DNA from: a virus
Length of the DNA stretch: 36,150 nucleotides
IMG/VR virus record: IMGVR_UViG_3300028864_000011
Location: 1 to 36,150 of that record
Reading direction: 5' to 3' (one strand)
The notes below the pieces were generated by a model. It saw nothing but the letters and a program-made list of their open reading frames with translations. It did no database searches and was not told where the DNA came from. Shown piece by piece: positions 1 to 9,217 of this stretch (positions within the stretch are counted from its first letter, which is position 1; every line of letters begins with the position of its first letter). The position numbers and the translations under genes are program-made.

Positions 1-127
1 ACTAAAACTTTTACAGGAACTATAACAAAAGATTTAGCTATTCAAACTTTATTTACTGTTTCTATTGTCGCTCCTATTGCTACCCCAACTGCCATTACTG
101 CCATAACTAAAGCTGCTTCCGCTAAAG
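1..127. repeat. Terminal direct repeat, left copy (circular-assembly overlap)
   Basis: These 127 bases are identical to 36024-36150 and the reading frame of the tail-nozzle gene continues through both copies. An exact 127-base overlap is the usual footprint of a k=127 assembly of a circular or circularly permuted molecule. It is therefore more likely an assembly overlap than a biological terminal repeat. The unit length is 36,023 bp. Confidence 0.95.
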
Positions 128-1554
128 TGACTTCTGCTGGTCACGGTCTAGCAATTGGAGATATTGTTAGTATTACTGGTGTCTTAGGAATGACTGAAAT
201 AAATAATCTAATTGTTGTTGTCACTTCTGTAATAAGTTCAGCTGAATTTGAAATAGGGTTAAACACCAATTCATTCACGGCTTATACTTCTGGTGGATTT
301 GTAGGTAAAGACGAAGCTTTTAGAGATGATGGAAATGGAAATCTAACATCTTTACAGGGCGGGACTGGTAATATTAATTATTCTACTGGTGTTTATACAG
401 TGACTTTTAACACTGCACCAATAAATACTTATACCCTTTTGCTTTCATATAATGAAGAAGATTCTACTAAAAATAGCTTAGCTTATTTTGTGCCTGATAT
501 TTCCGCTCCAGTAGCTTCTCATCCATCTATTTATGGTCAACCTGGATTTGGACCACTTATGAATGTTTTTCCTTTATCTGGTATTCTTTTTTGCATTCAT
601 CAATTTGGCACTTACCAATTATCTATTGTAGACAATGATGTCACTCAATCATCTCAAATTATTTATCGTAATGGAGTTGGCATTCCTTATTGGCGCGCGG
701 GATTTGCTACTGGCGATGGTATTTTATATTTAGATACTTTAAATCAAGCAAACCCAACTCTTAGACAGTTAGTGATGCAAGCTTCTACATCAGGAACAAA
801 CCCTGCTATTATTCCTGATTCAATTTCTGACCAATTAGATTTAACTATTAACGCTCACGATAGAGACGTAGTTTATGAGTGGGGAGACTATTATGTTCTT
901 GAATGCAAAGCTCTTACTAACGGAGTCGCTGACACTGCAAATAACAGAATGTATTTAATGAATAAAAAGACAGGAGCATTTGATTTATTAGATTTACGCT
1001 CAGATTGTTTTGCTAATTATTACGGAGCGTTACTCGCAGGAGATTCTATTTCAGGAAATCCACTTATTTTATTTTCCGGTTTTGATGATTTAGGGTATAA
1101 TATAAATAACTACTGGAAGTCAGCTCCATCTTTTTTGGGGGCTATCGGAATTAAAACTTTTAATAAATTTGTAGTTAAAGGTTTAATACAGCCATCACAA
1201 AATTTAGGAGTTTATTTATCGTTTGATGGTGGTCAACCAGTGAAGTGGGGAGATGTTGATGGCGATGGCAAGTATGTAAACAAAGGGGTTCCATTAGAGG
1301 TCGGTGGCCCTACGATGGGAACAAATGTAGTTGGTGGTGGTGGAACTGTTTATGCTTATCCATATGAAATGGAAATAACAATCGGTTCCGATCACTTTAA
1401 TAGGGTTTCAGTGATGTTCAAAGCCGAACCAAAATTAGATGAAGATGGGATGGAAATTGATGGAAGCGGTGTAGGCTATGTTTCCGTTGATGAATACACA
1501 CTAAAAGATATTAGATATAAATCGTCTCATATAATGAATTCAAATGTTGAATAA
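1..1554 (+). CDS. Tail nozzle / DNA-stabilisation-like protein, C-terminal part
   Basis: This is the 3' part of a gene whose ATG is at 35328. Joined across the circle it encodes 749 aa. The role inferred is a podoviral tail-nozzle or packaged-DNA-stabilisation protein (T7 gp12 / P22 gp10 type, beta-propeller-like), which closes the head and forms the short tail tube. The segment around bases 97-320, with a VTSAGHGL motif and alternating V/T residues, resembles the E1 FCCH-like domain found in many phage tail proteins. The rest is beta-rich with motifs such as VYEWGDYYVLEC and MNKKTGAFDLLDL typical of these proteins. It follows a putative adaptor gene and precedes a fibre protein. Assignment rests on family resemblance, size and position, with no catalytic motif. 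There is a GTG at base 127, but it is internal to the gene and not a start. Confidence 0.6.
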   Translation, partial: TKTFTGTITKDLAIQTLFTVSIVAPIATPTAITAITKAASAKVTSAGHGLAIGDIVSITGVLGMTEINNLIVVVTSVISSAEFEIGLNTNSFTAYTSGGFVGKDEAFRDDGNGNLTSLQGGTGNINYSTGVYTVTFNTAPINTYTLLLSYNEEDSTKNSLAYFVPDISAPVASHPSIYGQPGFGPLMNVFPLSGILFCIHQFGTYQLSIVDNDVTQSSQIIYRNGVGIPYWRAGFATGDGILYLDTLNQANPTLRQLVMQASTSGTNPAIIPDSISDQLDLTINAHDRDVVYEWGDYYVLECKALTNGVADTANNRMYLMNKKTGAFDLLDLRSDCFANYYGALLAGDSISGNPLILFSGFDDLGYNINNYWKSAPSFLGAIGIKTFNKFVVKGLIQPSQNLGVYLSFDGGQPVKWGDVDGDGKYVNKGVPLEVGGPTMGTNVVGGGGTVYAYPYEMEITIGSDHFNRVSVMFKAEPKLDEDGMEIDGSGVGYVSVDEYTLKDIRYKSSHIMNSNVE

Positions 1555-1567
1555 TAACTTTAAAAAT

Positions 1568-2923
1568 ATGAATAAAAAACTAACAAAGTCATTAATTATC
1601 TTGCTCTTGTTATTTCCTGCGTTAACTCAAGCTATCACAGTTAACAAGGCAACTCTAATTAATTTGGATGGGACTAAAAAAATTGTTTTAATTGGTTCTG
1701 TTGAATCAAATTTTTACACAGGTAAACTCGGCTATCATTTATTAAGTGATGAAATGCTTGGTGCTGTTATTAACCAAACCCCAGCTTTATTTGAAACTTC
1801 TTTAGCTACCGCAATTGGAAAAACTGATTCAGCAATGACGTTAGTTTCAGGAAAGACTAGAGATGGTTTATCTTTATCTGGTAATTACTGTTTTACTATT
1901 GATAGCGGTTTAAATACTGCTGAATACGTTTGTGGAACCGCTTCTTCTACAGTAATAACTTCAATGACTCGCGGTATTGGTTCTGATGGAGTGACCTCCT
2001 ATACTTCTTTGAAATATGCCCATAGATATGGGGCTGATGTAAAAATTACAGACTTTCCAGTTTTACAACAATTTGGTCGTATTTTAAGCGGTCTTGATAC
2101 CACGCCAGGAGGATTAACATTTGGCACTAGCACAATTAGCGGTATTAATAATCTAAACATTAATGGTTCTTTGACTGGTATTATTACTACGCCAGCATCT
2201 TCTGCCACTACTTCGGCCGCAAATGTGGACTATGTTAATAAAATAGTAGTTTCTGGTGGAGTTGACGCTTCTTCGGTTTCTAAAGGTATTTCCTATTTAA
2301 GTTCTAATGCTTCTTCTTCTACTCGACCAATCGCATTAAACAGCGAAGAAGTAGCGACTACGACTGGAGCTAATAAAGTTGTAAGGGCGAGTTCGACTGG
2401 CTTAATCAGCCCAACCTTTATAGATGGAACTGGCAATTATACTTTTAGCGGTAGCAACAGTTTTACTGCCACAACCACGCTTAATAATTTAAACGTGACA
2501 GGAACATCTACGTTTGCCGTCTCTCCTATTGTTATTGCAAAGGGTAGTTATGACGTTACCCCAAATGCTTCAGTATCTACCACTACTATTACTCATAGTT
2601 TAAATGTGGTTCCATATTTAATTACTTTTGATTATTATGCTGCCGATACTACTTCAAGCGGAAGTAAAATTGTTGGAAATGGTAAATATACCACAGGAAG
2701 CAGCACATTAACCTATACTGGTTATTTACAGGGTCCTGTTAATGTAGTTTTTAATCAAAGTAATTCTTTGGTGACTCATTTTCAGGGGACAACAACCTGT
2801 GATGGCTCGATAAATCCAGTTAATGTCGGAACCTCCACGGCTCTTATCAACTATACCGCTTGCAATGATGGAACTTTAACTGATTATAAAGTCTATTGGA
2901 CTGCATTTGGTATCAGAAAATAA
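1568..2923 (+). CDS. Signal-peptide-bearing tail fibre / receptor-binding-like protein
   Basis: Encodes 451 aa. I chose ATG 1568 because it has the standard leader of this genome (TTTAAAAATATG) and begins a clean signal peptide: two lysines, a Leu/Ile core at residues 7-16, then LTQA as a possible signal peptidase I site. ATG 1544 would overlap the preceding gene. Residues about 60-170 resemble the phage baseplate/fibre module with motifs of the form LFxTSLAxAI, SMTLVSG, FTIDSG, TRGI, YAHRYGADVKITDFPVL. The remainder is Ser/Thr-rich beta sequence with NLNVTGTSTF, a phrase common in Parcubacteria secreted proteins. It probably forms a fibre or host-surface adhesin. A signal peptide on a tail-fibre-like protein is unusual. 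It sits between the nozzle and ejection-protein genes. Confidence 0.6.
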   Translation: MNKKLTKSLIILLLLFPALTQAITVNKATLINLDGTKKIVLIGSVESNFYTGKLGYHLLSDEMLGAVINQTPALFETSLATAIGKTDSAMTLVSGKTRDGLSLSGNYCFTIDSGLNTAEYVCGTASSTVITSMTRGIGSDGVTSYTSLKYAHRYGADVKITDFPVLQQFGRILSGLDTTPGGLTFGTSTISGINNLNINGSLTGIITTPASSATTSAANVDYVNKIVVSGGVDASSVSKGISYLSSNASSSTRPIALNSEEVATTTGANKVVRASSTGLISPTFIDGTGNYTFSGSNSFTATTTLNNLNVTGTSTFAVSPIVIAKGSYDVTPNASVSTTTITHSLNVVPYLITFDYYAADTTSSGSKIVGNGKYTTGSSTLTYTGYLQGPVNVVFNQSNSLVTHFQGTTTCDGSINPVNVGTSTALINYTACNDGTLTDYKVYWTAFGIRK

Positions 2924-2948
2924 TTTAAAACAAAATAATAGTAAAAAT

Positions 2949-4880
2949 ATGGCAGATACAATTCAAATCACAGATAAAACATCTAAAGGTGGAGACCCAA
3001 TAACTGTTTCCAAGCAAGCTTATGATGATGTTTATTCTAAACAAGGAGATAGATACTCAGTCTTTACTCCGCCAGTAGCACCTACGCCGGCCCCAGCAGC
3101 AGGAGCTTTAAATTTGGGTGGAACGCCAACTGACCCTAATAAAACTCCAGGCGCTATTGCTAATTTACCGGCAACAACTTTACAGCCAGCCGTTCCTGCC
3201 ACTAAATTACCAGAAGCAACCCCAGCGACTCCAACAGCTCCAGCTCCTACTTTTAAGGATACTTATAATGATGCTTATTCTTCAATGGCATCAAAGGAGC
3301 AAGATGTTATTTCTAAAATTGAGGGTTATTATAAAAATGTTTTAGGCCAAGCTGATACTGAGGCGGCTGGTAGAGAGGCGGCTATTAATGCTTTAGTTGG
3401 TTCAGGTCAAATTGCCGGAGTCGGTGCTGGCGCTAGTGCTGTAAGAGGCTCTCAAAAAACAACTGAAAAAGCTTACGCAACGGCAACTTCTCAAATGGCA
3501 AAAGATATTGCTGATGTTATGCAAAACGTTGCTACTAACGCAATGACACTGGCCAACAATATAACAACCGATAGGGCAAATATTAAGGCCTCGGCAATTT
3601 CAAATTTAGACACCCTTGCTAAGCTCGGTAAATCTTCCGATGAAATTAAAGCGGCTGACCCAAGTCTTTATCAAAATCTTTTAGATCAGACTGGTTTTTC
3701 GGATTATCAATTAGCTTCTTATATTGATTCGAACGATAACAACCCAAATAAACCAACTGTCAAAGAAGTTCCAATGCCATCTGCCGATGGTAACTCTACT
3801 GTAATTAAAAGAATTACTTTTGACCCAAAAACAGGAAAGAGCACTGAAAAAGATTACACCGTTAACGTTCCTTTTGCTTCTTATCAAGGAGAACAAATTG
3901 CCAAGACTACTGATGGGAAAATGCTTCAACAAATGCCTGATGGAACTTATAAAGATATTACACCGGGAATCAGCGGCGCTACCACCACAAATCAAAAAGA
4001 TTATGAGTATTATGCTGCTCAAGAAAAGGCTGCAGGTAAAGTTCCTCAAACTTTTGATGAATGGCAAACTAATGCTAAAGCACCTGCTGCGGTTAAAGAA
4101 TACAACGCCGCCGTTAAAGCTGGATTTACTGGTTCAATGATTGAATATACACAACAAAAGAAAGGTGCTGGTGCTACTTTAGACGCTGAAACAGTAAATT
4201 TCATGGCTAGTGAATATATGACAACTGGTAAAGTCCCATCATTTGGTATGGGGGTTGCTGGTATGGCTGCTAGAACCCAATTCTACAAAGCTGTTGCTGA
4301 TATGGCCGCAACTCAAGGAAAGTCTGGACAACAAGTTGCTGCTTCTCAAATGGCTGCTAAATCTGCCGCTGCTGCTCTTACAAATCAAACAAAACTTAAC
4401 GCCGCTACTGAGCAAGCAGAAAAGGCCGCAATTAAAAATGCCGATTATGCCTTTACTCTTGCTTCAAAACTTGATAAATATCAAATGCCTGATGCCAATA
4501 AATTCACTAATTGGGTTAATGGTAAGTTAGGTAATAAAGATTTGACTGCCTTTGAAGTTGCTTTATTTACTGCTACTAGAGAATATGCTAAAGTCGCTTC
4601 TGGTTCTGCTGGATCTGTCGCTGGTTTAACTGAATCAGCCCAAAAAGAAGCTGCCGCTTTATTGAGTTCTGCTATGAACTTAGAACAGTTAAAGTCTGCT
4701 ATTGATACTATGAAAGTTGATATGGAAAATGTAAAAGAAAGTCAAACATCTACTGAGAGTCAATTAAGACAGGACATAGTTGATTATGGAGGTGCACCAG
4801 AAACACCCGTCACTCCAACAACCCCAACTGATGGAGGTGGTGGAAGCGGAGATACAAGCTTTGATTCAATTTGGGATTAA
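2949..4880 (+). CDS. Putative internal virion (ejection) protein
   Basis: Encodes 643 aa from ATG 2949, which has the leader AGTAAAAATATG; a start at 2907 would overlap the upstream gene. The N-terminus (residues about 45-100) is Pro/Ala/Thr-rich and probably disordered. Residues about 105-240 are Ala-rich helical sequence with repeated MA/AT/QM patterns, and the centre contains a repeated DGxxTxxI-type beta stretch. The last 200 residues are again Ala/Gln-rich helix (many AAxKAA motifs), ending in a Gly/Thr/Pro tail. Size, composition and position after the nozzle gene match podoviral ejection proteins, which are packed in the head and delivered into the cell envelope. No enzymatic motif is seen. 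It is followed after 10 bases by another large protein, consistent with a multi-subunit ejection assembly. Confidence 0.5.
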   Translation: MADTIQITDKTSKGGDPITVSKQAYDDVYSKQGDRYSVFTPPVAPTPAPAAGALNLGGTPTDPNKTPGAIANLPATTLQPAVPATKLPEATPATPTAPAPTFKDTYNDAYSSMASKEQDVISKIEGYYKNVLGQADTEAAGREAAINALVGSGQIAGVGAGASAVRGSQKTTEKAYATATSQMAKDIADVMQNVATNAMTLANNITTDRANIKASAISNLDTLAKLGKSSDEIKAADPSLYQNLLDQTGFSDYQLASYIDSNDNNPNKPTVKEVPMPSADGNSTVIKRITFDPKTGKSTEKDYTVNVPFASYQGEQIAKTTDGKMLQQMPDGTYKDITPGISGATTTNQKDYEYYAAQEKAAGKVPQTFDEWQTNAKAPAAVKEYNAAVKAGFTGSMIEYTQQKKGAGATLDAETVNFMASEYMTTGKVPSFGMGVAGMAARTQFYKAVADMAATQGKSGQQVAASQMAAKSAAAALTNQTKLNAATEQAEKAAIKNADYAFTLASKLDKYQMPDANKFTNWVNGKLGNKDLTAFEVALFTATREYAKVASGSAGSVAGLTESAQKEAAALLSSAMNLEQLKSAIDTMKVDMENVKESQTSTESQLRQDIVDYGGAPETPVTPTTPTDGGGGSGDTSFDSIWD

Positions 4881-4890
4881 TCATAAATTT

Positions 4891-7281
4891 ATGACAATGC
4901 GCACCGATCGTTCGAATAACCCAATAGCAAATAAAGCTTACCCAGTTGTTTTGGCCAAGCTTGATAGCTTAGGTTATAAAAAAGACGTTGATTATACTAT
5001 TGGAGATAGCACAGCTGGTATTGATACTGACGCTACCTCAACGATTAAATATGCTAATCCAACTGTAGGATTCAAAGCTTCTGCTGACCTCTTAAAAGGT
5101 GGGCAGATAGCTTCTTGGTATGGAAATGCTAAATATGGTGGAGCGGGTTCTATTCATTCAACCTTAAGCCAATTAAGTGGCAAAAAAGTAGATTACAATA
5201 ATGCTCAATCAATCTATAATTCTCTTGACCCAGAAAAACAAAAAGCGGTTGTTAAGGCTATTTACAAACACGAGGGAGGAAGTGGTATTTTATCAACTTT
5301 TGAAAACTTTAATGAAAAGATAGACAAATCAAGAGCGGCTGGTTATTCAGACACTCAAATTTTAGATAATCTTGGAAAAATAAGCCCTGATTTAAAATCT
5401 AAGGTAGAAAAATCACGTGCTTTATTCGGAAAAGACCCAATGATTAATAACGATAACGATATTTTAGCTCGTTTATCTCAAAAATATGCTGGCACGGTGC
5501 CAAGTTCTACTCCTAAACCAATATCAGCAACACAAGAACAAAATCAAAAGAAACAGGACATCGCCGCTAAAAATGGAATGGTCTTAAATCCAACAACAGG
5601 GGCAGTCGAACAACCAAAAGAACAGTCAGGAGTTCAAAAAGTTATTGGTGGTTTAGGCAACTGGTTTAATAAAGCAATTATTGACCCAGCTAAAGGTTAT
5701 GCTAAAGACTTACAGGACATCGCTGGTAGAGCCACTACAGCAGGCGCTCTTAACTTAAACCCAGTTAAAGGACAAACATTACCTGAAACAGCCTTACAAG
5801 CCACAGGAGCGGGTGTAAAGGCCTTATTTACTCCTATTGCTGAAACAGTTAAATCTCTATACGAAGCATCTTCATTTAAAAAAGGAATGAGTGATTTGGC
5901 AACGCTGAATCCTAAGGCGGTTGCTGAAAAAGAAAAAGAAAGAAATCAAGCAATGGAAGTTCTTAGTAAAGGGTTTTCTGCTTATAGTGAATTTGCACAA
6001 AAGAATCCAAGATTGGCGGCAAATATTAATGCTACCGTCGATGTTGGAACTTTATTTTTAGGTGGAAGTGGAAAAACTCTTACTTCTATTGAAAAAGATA
6101 TTGTAGCTAATGAGGCTAAGGCCGCCATTCCTAAAGAAGTTGAGACTGTTGTTGGCAAAGACTTCTTAAAAGCTGTTAAACCCAGCACCGCTAATATTAG
6201 ATATGCTGGTGGTATTCAAGGTTATGTTTCTAAGGCTTCCGAGGCTTTACACGATATTCTTTCAAATTTTAGTAAGCTAAATATTGTTAATAAAGAAACT
6301 GGGGAAGTCGTCACTAAACTAAGTAAAATGCCTAGCGTTGTTGACGGCACTGTTCAGGCCGTTGATAATGGTAAAAAATTAGTATTCGATGCTTATGATA
6401 ATTTACAGCGGTCAGCAGGGAATAATGTTAAAGTTGATTTAGGAAAAGTTGCTGATGAAATGACTGCTTTTGTAAAAGATAATAAGGTTTTAAAAACAGA
6501 ATACCCAGAAGTCTATCAAAAGTTTTTGCAAGAGGCTGATAATTTAAGAAATTCAGGAAGCTATAGTTTACAAGAAGCTCAAGAGTCTTTGAAAAAAGCT
6601 AATGAGGCTTTACAGAATTTTTATAGAACTGGAAACGGTGGAGCAGATGCCCAAATTAAGGCTTTTGTTTCTTCTCGTTTAAGAACTTCAATGGACGAAT
6701 TGATAAGCGGAGAAACTGATATGAGTTATCAGGCTCTTAAAAATAAATACGGAAACTTTAAAGCCATTGAAAAGGATGTTATGAATATGGCCCTTAAAGA
6801 GGCAAAGAAAGCTCCTAAAGGCCTTTATGATGTATTTGGCGATATGGCCGCTTCTGGCGAAATGTTAAGAGGATTAGTTACTTTAAACCCGGGCTCAATT
6901 GCTTCTTCATTTGGTATTAAAGCCGTTCAACAATTCTATAAGAACTTAAACAGCCCAGATGCTATTTTAAGAGGTATGTTTAAAACTCTTGAAAAGAAGA
7001 TACCAGAAGCAGATGTTACTTCTATCACCCAAGCATTAGGAGCTAAAGAAAAACCATTACTACAACTTCCCGAACCAAAACCAGGTGCTTCCAAAGTTAG
7101 TATTGAAACTCCTATAAATTTACCAGCTAAAGCCCCGTCAACCATTGAGAAAGGGGAAATACAAAAGTTTGGCGGTAAAAAGACTGCTGAACCAGTTAGT
7201 ATTTTAGGGCTTCCAGCTCCAAAAAATGTTATCGAGCTTCCTAGTAAAGGAATATTAGAGGGTCAATCTAAAATAAAATAA
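4891..7281 (+). CDS. Large internal virion / ejection protein
   Basis: Encodes 796 aa from ATG 4891 (leader CATAAATTTATG). A longer frame reaches back to 4780 inside the previous gene but lacks such a leader. The N-terminal 150 residues, beginning MTMRTDRSNNPIA, look like a compact domain that recurs at the start of phage-encoded cell-wall or injected proteins, but I see no definite catalytic triad. The middle is Lys/Ala-rich helix; about residues 470-640 have heptad-like character. The C-terminus has repeated LP-EP and PAPK motifs. Its place beside another ejection-like gene suggests delivery with the genome or envelope penetration. A tape-measure role is unlikely because no long-tail genes exist. 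Function is inferred from context. Confidence 0.5.
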   Translation: MTMRTDRSNNPIANKAYPVVLAKLDSLGYKKDVDYTIGDSTAGIDTDATSTIKYANPTVGFKASADLLKGGQIASWYGNAKYGGAGSIHSTLSQLSGKKVDYNNAQSIYNSLDPEKQKAVVKAIYKHEGGSGILSTFENFNEKIDKSRAAGYSDTQILDNLGKISPDLKSKVEKSRALFGKDPMINNDNDILARLSQKYAGTVPSSTPKPISATQEQNQKKQDIAAKNGMVLNPTTGAVEQPKEQSGVQKVIGGLGNWFNKAIIDPAKGYAKDLQDIAGRATTAGALNLNPVKGQTLPETALQATGAGVKALFTPIAETVKSLYEASSFKKGMSDLATLNPKAVAEKEKERNQAMEVLSKGFSAYSEFAQKNPRLAANINATVDVGTLFLGGSGKTLTSIEKDIVANEAKAAIPKEVETVVGKDFLKAVKPSTANIRYAGGIQGYVSKASEALHDILSNFSKLNIVNKETGEVVTKLSKMPSVVDGTVQAVDNGKKLVFDAYDNLQRSAGNNVKVDLGKVADEMTAFVKDNKVLKTEYPEVYQKFLQEADNLRNSGSYSLQEAQESLKKANEALQNFYRTGNGGADAQIKAFVSSRLRTSMDELISGETDMSYQALKNKYGNFKAIEKDVMNMALKEAKKAPKGLYDVFGDMAASGEMLRGLVTLNPGSIASSFGIKAVQQFYKNLNSPDAILRGMFKTLEKKIPEADVTSITQALGAKEKPLLQLPEPKPGASKVSIETPINLPAKAPSTIEKGEIQKFGGKKTAEPVSILGLPAPKNVIELPSKGILEGQSKIK

Positions 7282-7289
7282 TTAAAAAT

Positions 7290-8624
7290 ATGATTATTAA
7301 CATCCCAAAAGAAAAAGACAATAAAAGAAAGTTTGTCCTCGTCACGAAAGATTTTAGTGGACTAGGTTTCGCATTGGACGAACAAGAAAACGGAAGCGAA
7401 GTTATTATTGCCTATGGTGGTCAAGAATTTAAAGACGACAAGGAAGAAAAAGCCTATTTAATGACTGGCGAGGGAATGATTGAAAAAATACCTTTAGAGG
7501 AATTGATGGCTAGTAAAAATAAATACAAAGAACACTATTTTGTGTTTGACGGAAATCATAATGTTGACTCTGGCGAGAAGCTTAGAAAACTAGGATTTAA
7601 AGTTTGGGGTGGTTCTAAATTTACCGATGACCTAGAAAATGACCGAGAGTTTGGAATGGAGTTTGCTGAGTCTTGCGGACTACATAGCCCAGAGCAGGAA
7701 GAATTTAGCGGTGCTGATGAGGGAATATCATTTTTAGAGGAACACGAGGAAGATGCTTATGTTTTTAAACCAAACGGATCGTCAGATAATTCTAAGACCT
7801 ATGTTCCAGTTAACGAAGAACCAGCTAAGGCTAATAAAGAAGTTAGAGATTTTATTCAAGCGTTTCAAAATGATGAATGCACCTCTTCTTATATTCTTCA
7901 AAAGATGGTTAAAGGAGTTGAAGTAAATGTTGAGGCATATTTCATTAAAGGTAATGCGGTATTCGCTCACGCTAACTTTGAAAACAAAAAAGCTTATCAA
8001 GAAGAAATGGGCCGAGCAACTGGCTGTGCCTTTGACGTTGATTTTGAAATACCTTTAGAGTCCGAACTTTATAAGATGACTGTTGGTAAAATGGCTAGTA
8101 AGTTAAAGGAAATGAACTATACTGGATTGGCCGATGCTAATGTTTTAATCGGTGACTTTAATGAGGTTTATTTCTTAGAATTCTGTTTCCGTTGTGGTTA
8201 TAATGCTATGGTAAATTTCCATAAAAACCTTTGTAATAAAACAATGATGCAAACTTGCGCTGATATGATTGACGGAATTTCCGATATTAAAGCTAAAAAA
8301 GGTTTTGGTGTCACAATTACAATGTTTACTGATGACTTCTACACTGGACTCCCTATTTATATCCCAGAGAATATTGAGAAAGATGTTTACTTATTTGATG
8401 CTTATTGTGAGGGGTATGATTTAAGAATGGCTGGAACTTCAAATGAAATACTTATTGTTTGTCATCACGGTTATACTATCTCGGAAGCTTTGAGAGAGTG
8501 CCAAGAAAAGGCAGAAAAGATTATTTTTAAAGACAGATATATGAGACTTGATACTTGGGAGCATAAAACAAGTAAGAGTCCCCAGAGACGATTTGAAGCC
8601 ATTAGAGCGATGAATATTTTGTAA
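7290..8624 (+). CDS. ATP-grasp ligase, PurD (GAR synthetase)-like
   Basis: Encodes 444 aa. Motifs in order resemble phosphoribosylamine-glycine ligase: a phosphate/ATP-binding region VFKPNGSSDNSK (about residues 160-170), GVEVNVEAYF (about 210-220), GLADANVLIGDFNEVYFLEF (about 280-298) and a C-terminal domain with YCEGYDLR. The usual ExN metal ligand pair of ATP-grasp enzymes (EFNxRxG in PurD) here reads E297-F-C299-F-R301-C-G, so Asn is replaced by Cys. Members ligate a carboxylate to an amine using ATP. It is the last gene of the rightward structural block, 8 bases after an ejection-protein gene, and ends just before a terminator, with no other purine-synthesis gene nearby. A role in modifying DNA, a virion protein or the host wall is more plausible than purine synthesis, but the substrate is unknown. 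Confidence 0.7.
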   Translation: MIINIPKEKDNKRKFVLVTKDFSGLGFALDEQENGSEVIIAYGGQEFKDDKEEKAYLMTGEGMIEKIPLEELMASKNKYKEHYFVFDGNHNVDSGEKLRKLGFKVWGGSKFTDDLENDREFGMEFAESCGLHSPEQEEFSGADEGISFLEEHEEDAYVFKPNGSSDNSKTYVPVNEEPAKANKEVRDFIQAFQNDECTSSYILQKMVKGVEVNVEAYFIKGNAVFAHANFENKKAYQEEMGRATGCAFDVDFEIPLESELYKMTVGKMASKLKEMNYTGLADANVLIGDFNEVYFLEFCFRCGYNAMVNFHKNLCNKTMMQTCADMIDGISDIKAKKGFGVTITMFTDDFYTGLPIYIPENIEKDVYLFDAYCEGYDLRMAGTSNEILIVCHHGYTISEALRECQEKAEKIIFKDRYMRLDTWEHKTSKSPQRRFEAIRAMNIL

Positions 8625-8626
8625 AT

Positions 8627-8655
8627 AAAAAGACTCCTTAATTGGAGTCTTTTTT
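8627..8655. terminator. Bidirectional intrinsic terminator
   Basis: An 11-bp perfect stem, AAAAAGACTCC (8627-8637) with GGAGTCTTTTT (8644-8654), closes a 6-base loop. It is followed by a T run on the + strand and, because the arms begin with A runs, also on the - strand. It lies 3 bases after the stop of the ATP-grasp gene, at the meeting point of the rightward late block and the leftward early block, so it should end both transcripts. Confidence 0.9.
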
Positions 8656-8753
8656 AAAGAACGTGCTGTGGTCATGTTGTCATGGCCGATTGAAGCGTAA
8701 ACTCTTATTTTGTAATATTTATTTTTTGAGGCAAACAAATGTCGAAAATAATC

Positions 8754-8797
8754 CGGAGTGTTGGGCGAGCATCCCAAATGGCTCAATTTCCACTCCG
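8754..8797 (-). other. Structured 3' UTR element with interleaved inverted repeats
   Basis: CGGAGTG (8754-8760) pairs with CACTCCG (8791-8797). Inside, TTGGG (8761-8765) pairs with CCCAA (8773-8777), and GAGC (8767-8770), which lies in that loop, can pair with GCTC (8781-8784). The last two pairs are interleaved, giving a pseudoknot topology within an outer stem. The element lies after the stop of the leftward HAD gene and before the shared terminator. A second hairpin, GGTCATG-TTGT-CATGGCC, lies nearer the terminator. It may protect the 3' end of the leftward transcript. Confidence 0.4.
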
Positions 8798-8822
8798 ACA
8801 GCATTCTTTTTGTAGGGGGATG

Positions 8823-9161
8823 TTAGTTATGCTTATTCCATTGTTCTCTGGAACGATTATTATTTAAACGCTTAACCTTTATATTTATTTTAGATAAATC
8901 AACATCACAGTCATCAAAGGCAATATCTATATCATCTGTCTTTTGTTTTACTCTTATTTCGCAAGGGAAAAGTCCTAATTTATTAGCCCACATTTTAGCA
9001 TAATCAACCCCACCACCAGACCAAACTATCATTCTATTTCCTTGAGCTTGAAACCATCTAAATAAAGCAATAGTTTCATAATTAGGGGTATCAATATCTG
9101 AACTTGTAGCAATACTAGGAATTATTAAAGTGTCATCTACATCAAAAGCTATTATAGCCAT
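8823..9161 (-). CDS. HAD-superfamily phosphatase-like protein
   Basis: Encodes 112 aa and begins with the HAD motif I sequence FDVDDTL (catalytic D7, acid/base D9). Motif II is probably VWSGGG (S48), and motif IV is DIAFDD (D79, D83, D84). It lacks a large cap domain, so it fits a minimal HAD phosphatase such as small phage-encoded polynucleotide or nucleotide phosphatases. The kinase half of a polynucleotide kinase-phosphatase is absent. It is the last gene of the leftward block, 56 bases downstream of the methyltransferase-like gene, and its ATG has the leader TAATATAATTTTATG. The substrate cannot be told from sequence. Confidence 0.75.
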   Translation of the reverse strand: MAIIAFDVDDTLIIPSIATSSDIDTPNYETIALFRWFQAQGNRMIVWSGGGVDYAKMWANKLGLFPCEIRVKQKTDDIDIAFDDCDVDLSKINIKVKRLNNNRSREQWNKHN

Positions 9162-9217
9162 AAAATTATATTACATTTATTAACTTGCCGACTGGTTATG
9201 GTTGGGAGGGGGTGGGG

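Noticed and set aside
1-127. A biological direct terminal repeat of 127 bp
   Set aside because: The exact length matches a common assembly k-mer and lies inside a coding gene. A circular or permuted genome explains it better.
7290-8624. A plain host-like purine biosynthesis gene
   Set aside because: It is isolated from purine genes and the conserved ExN Asn is Cys, so I did not assign the symbol purD.
8439-8804. A leftward frame of about 120 codons over the end of the ATP-grasp gene
   Set aside because: It runs across the terminator and the structured 3' UTR and is antisense to a well-supported gene.
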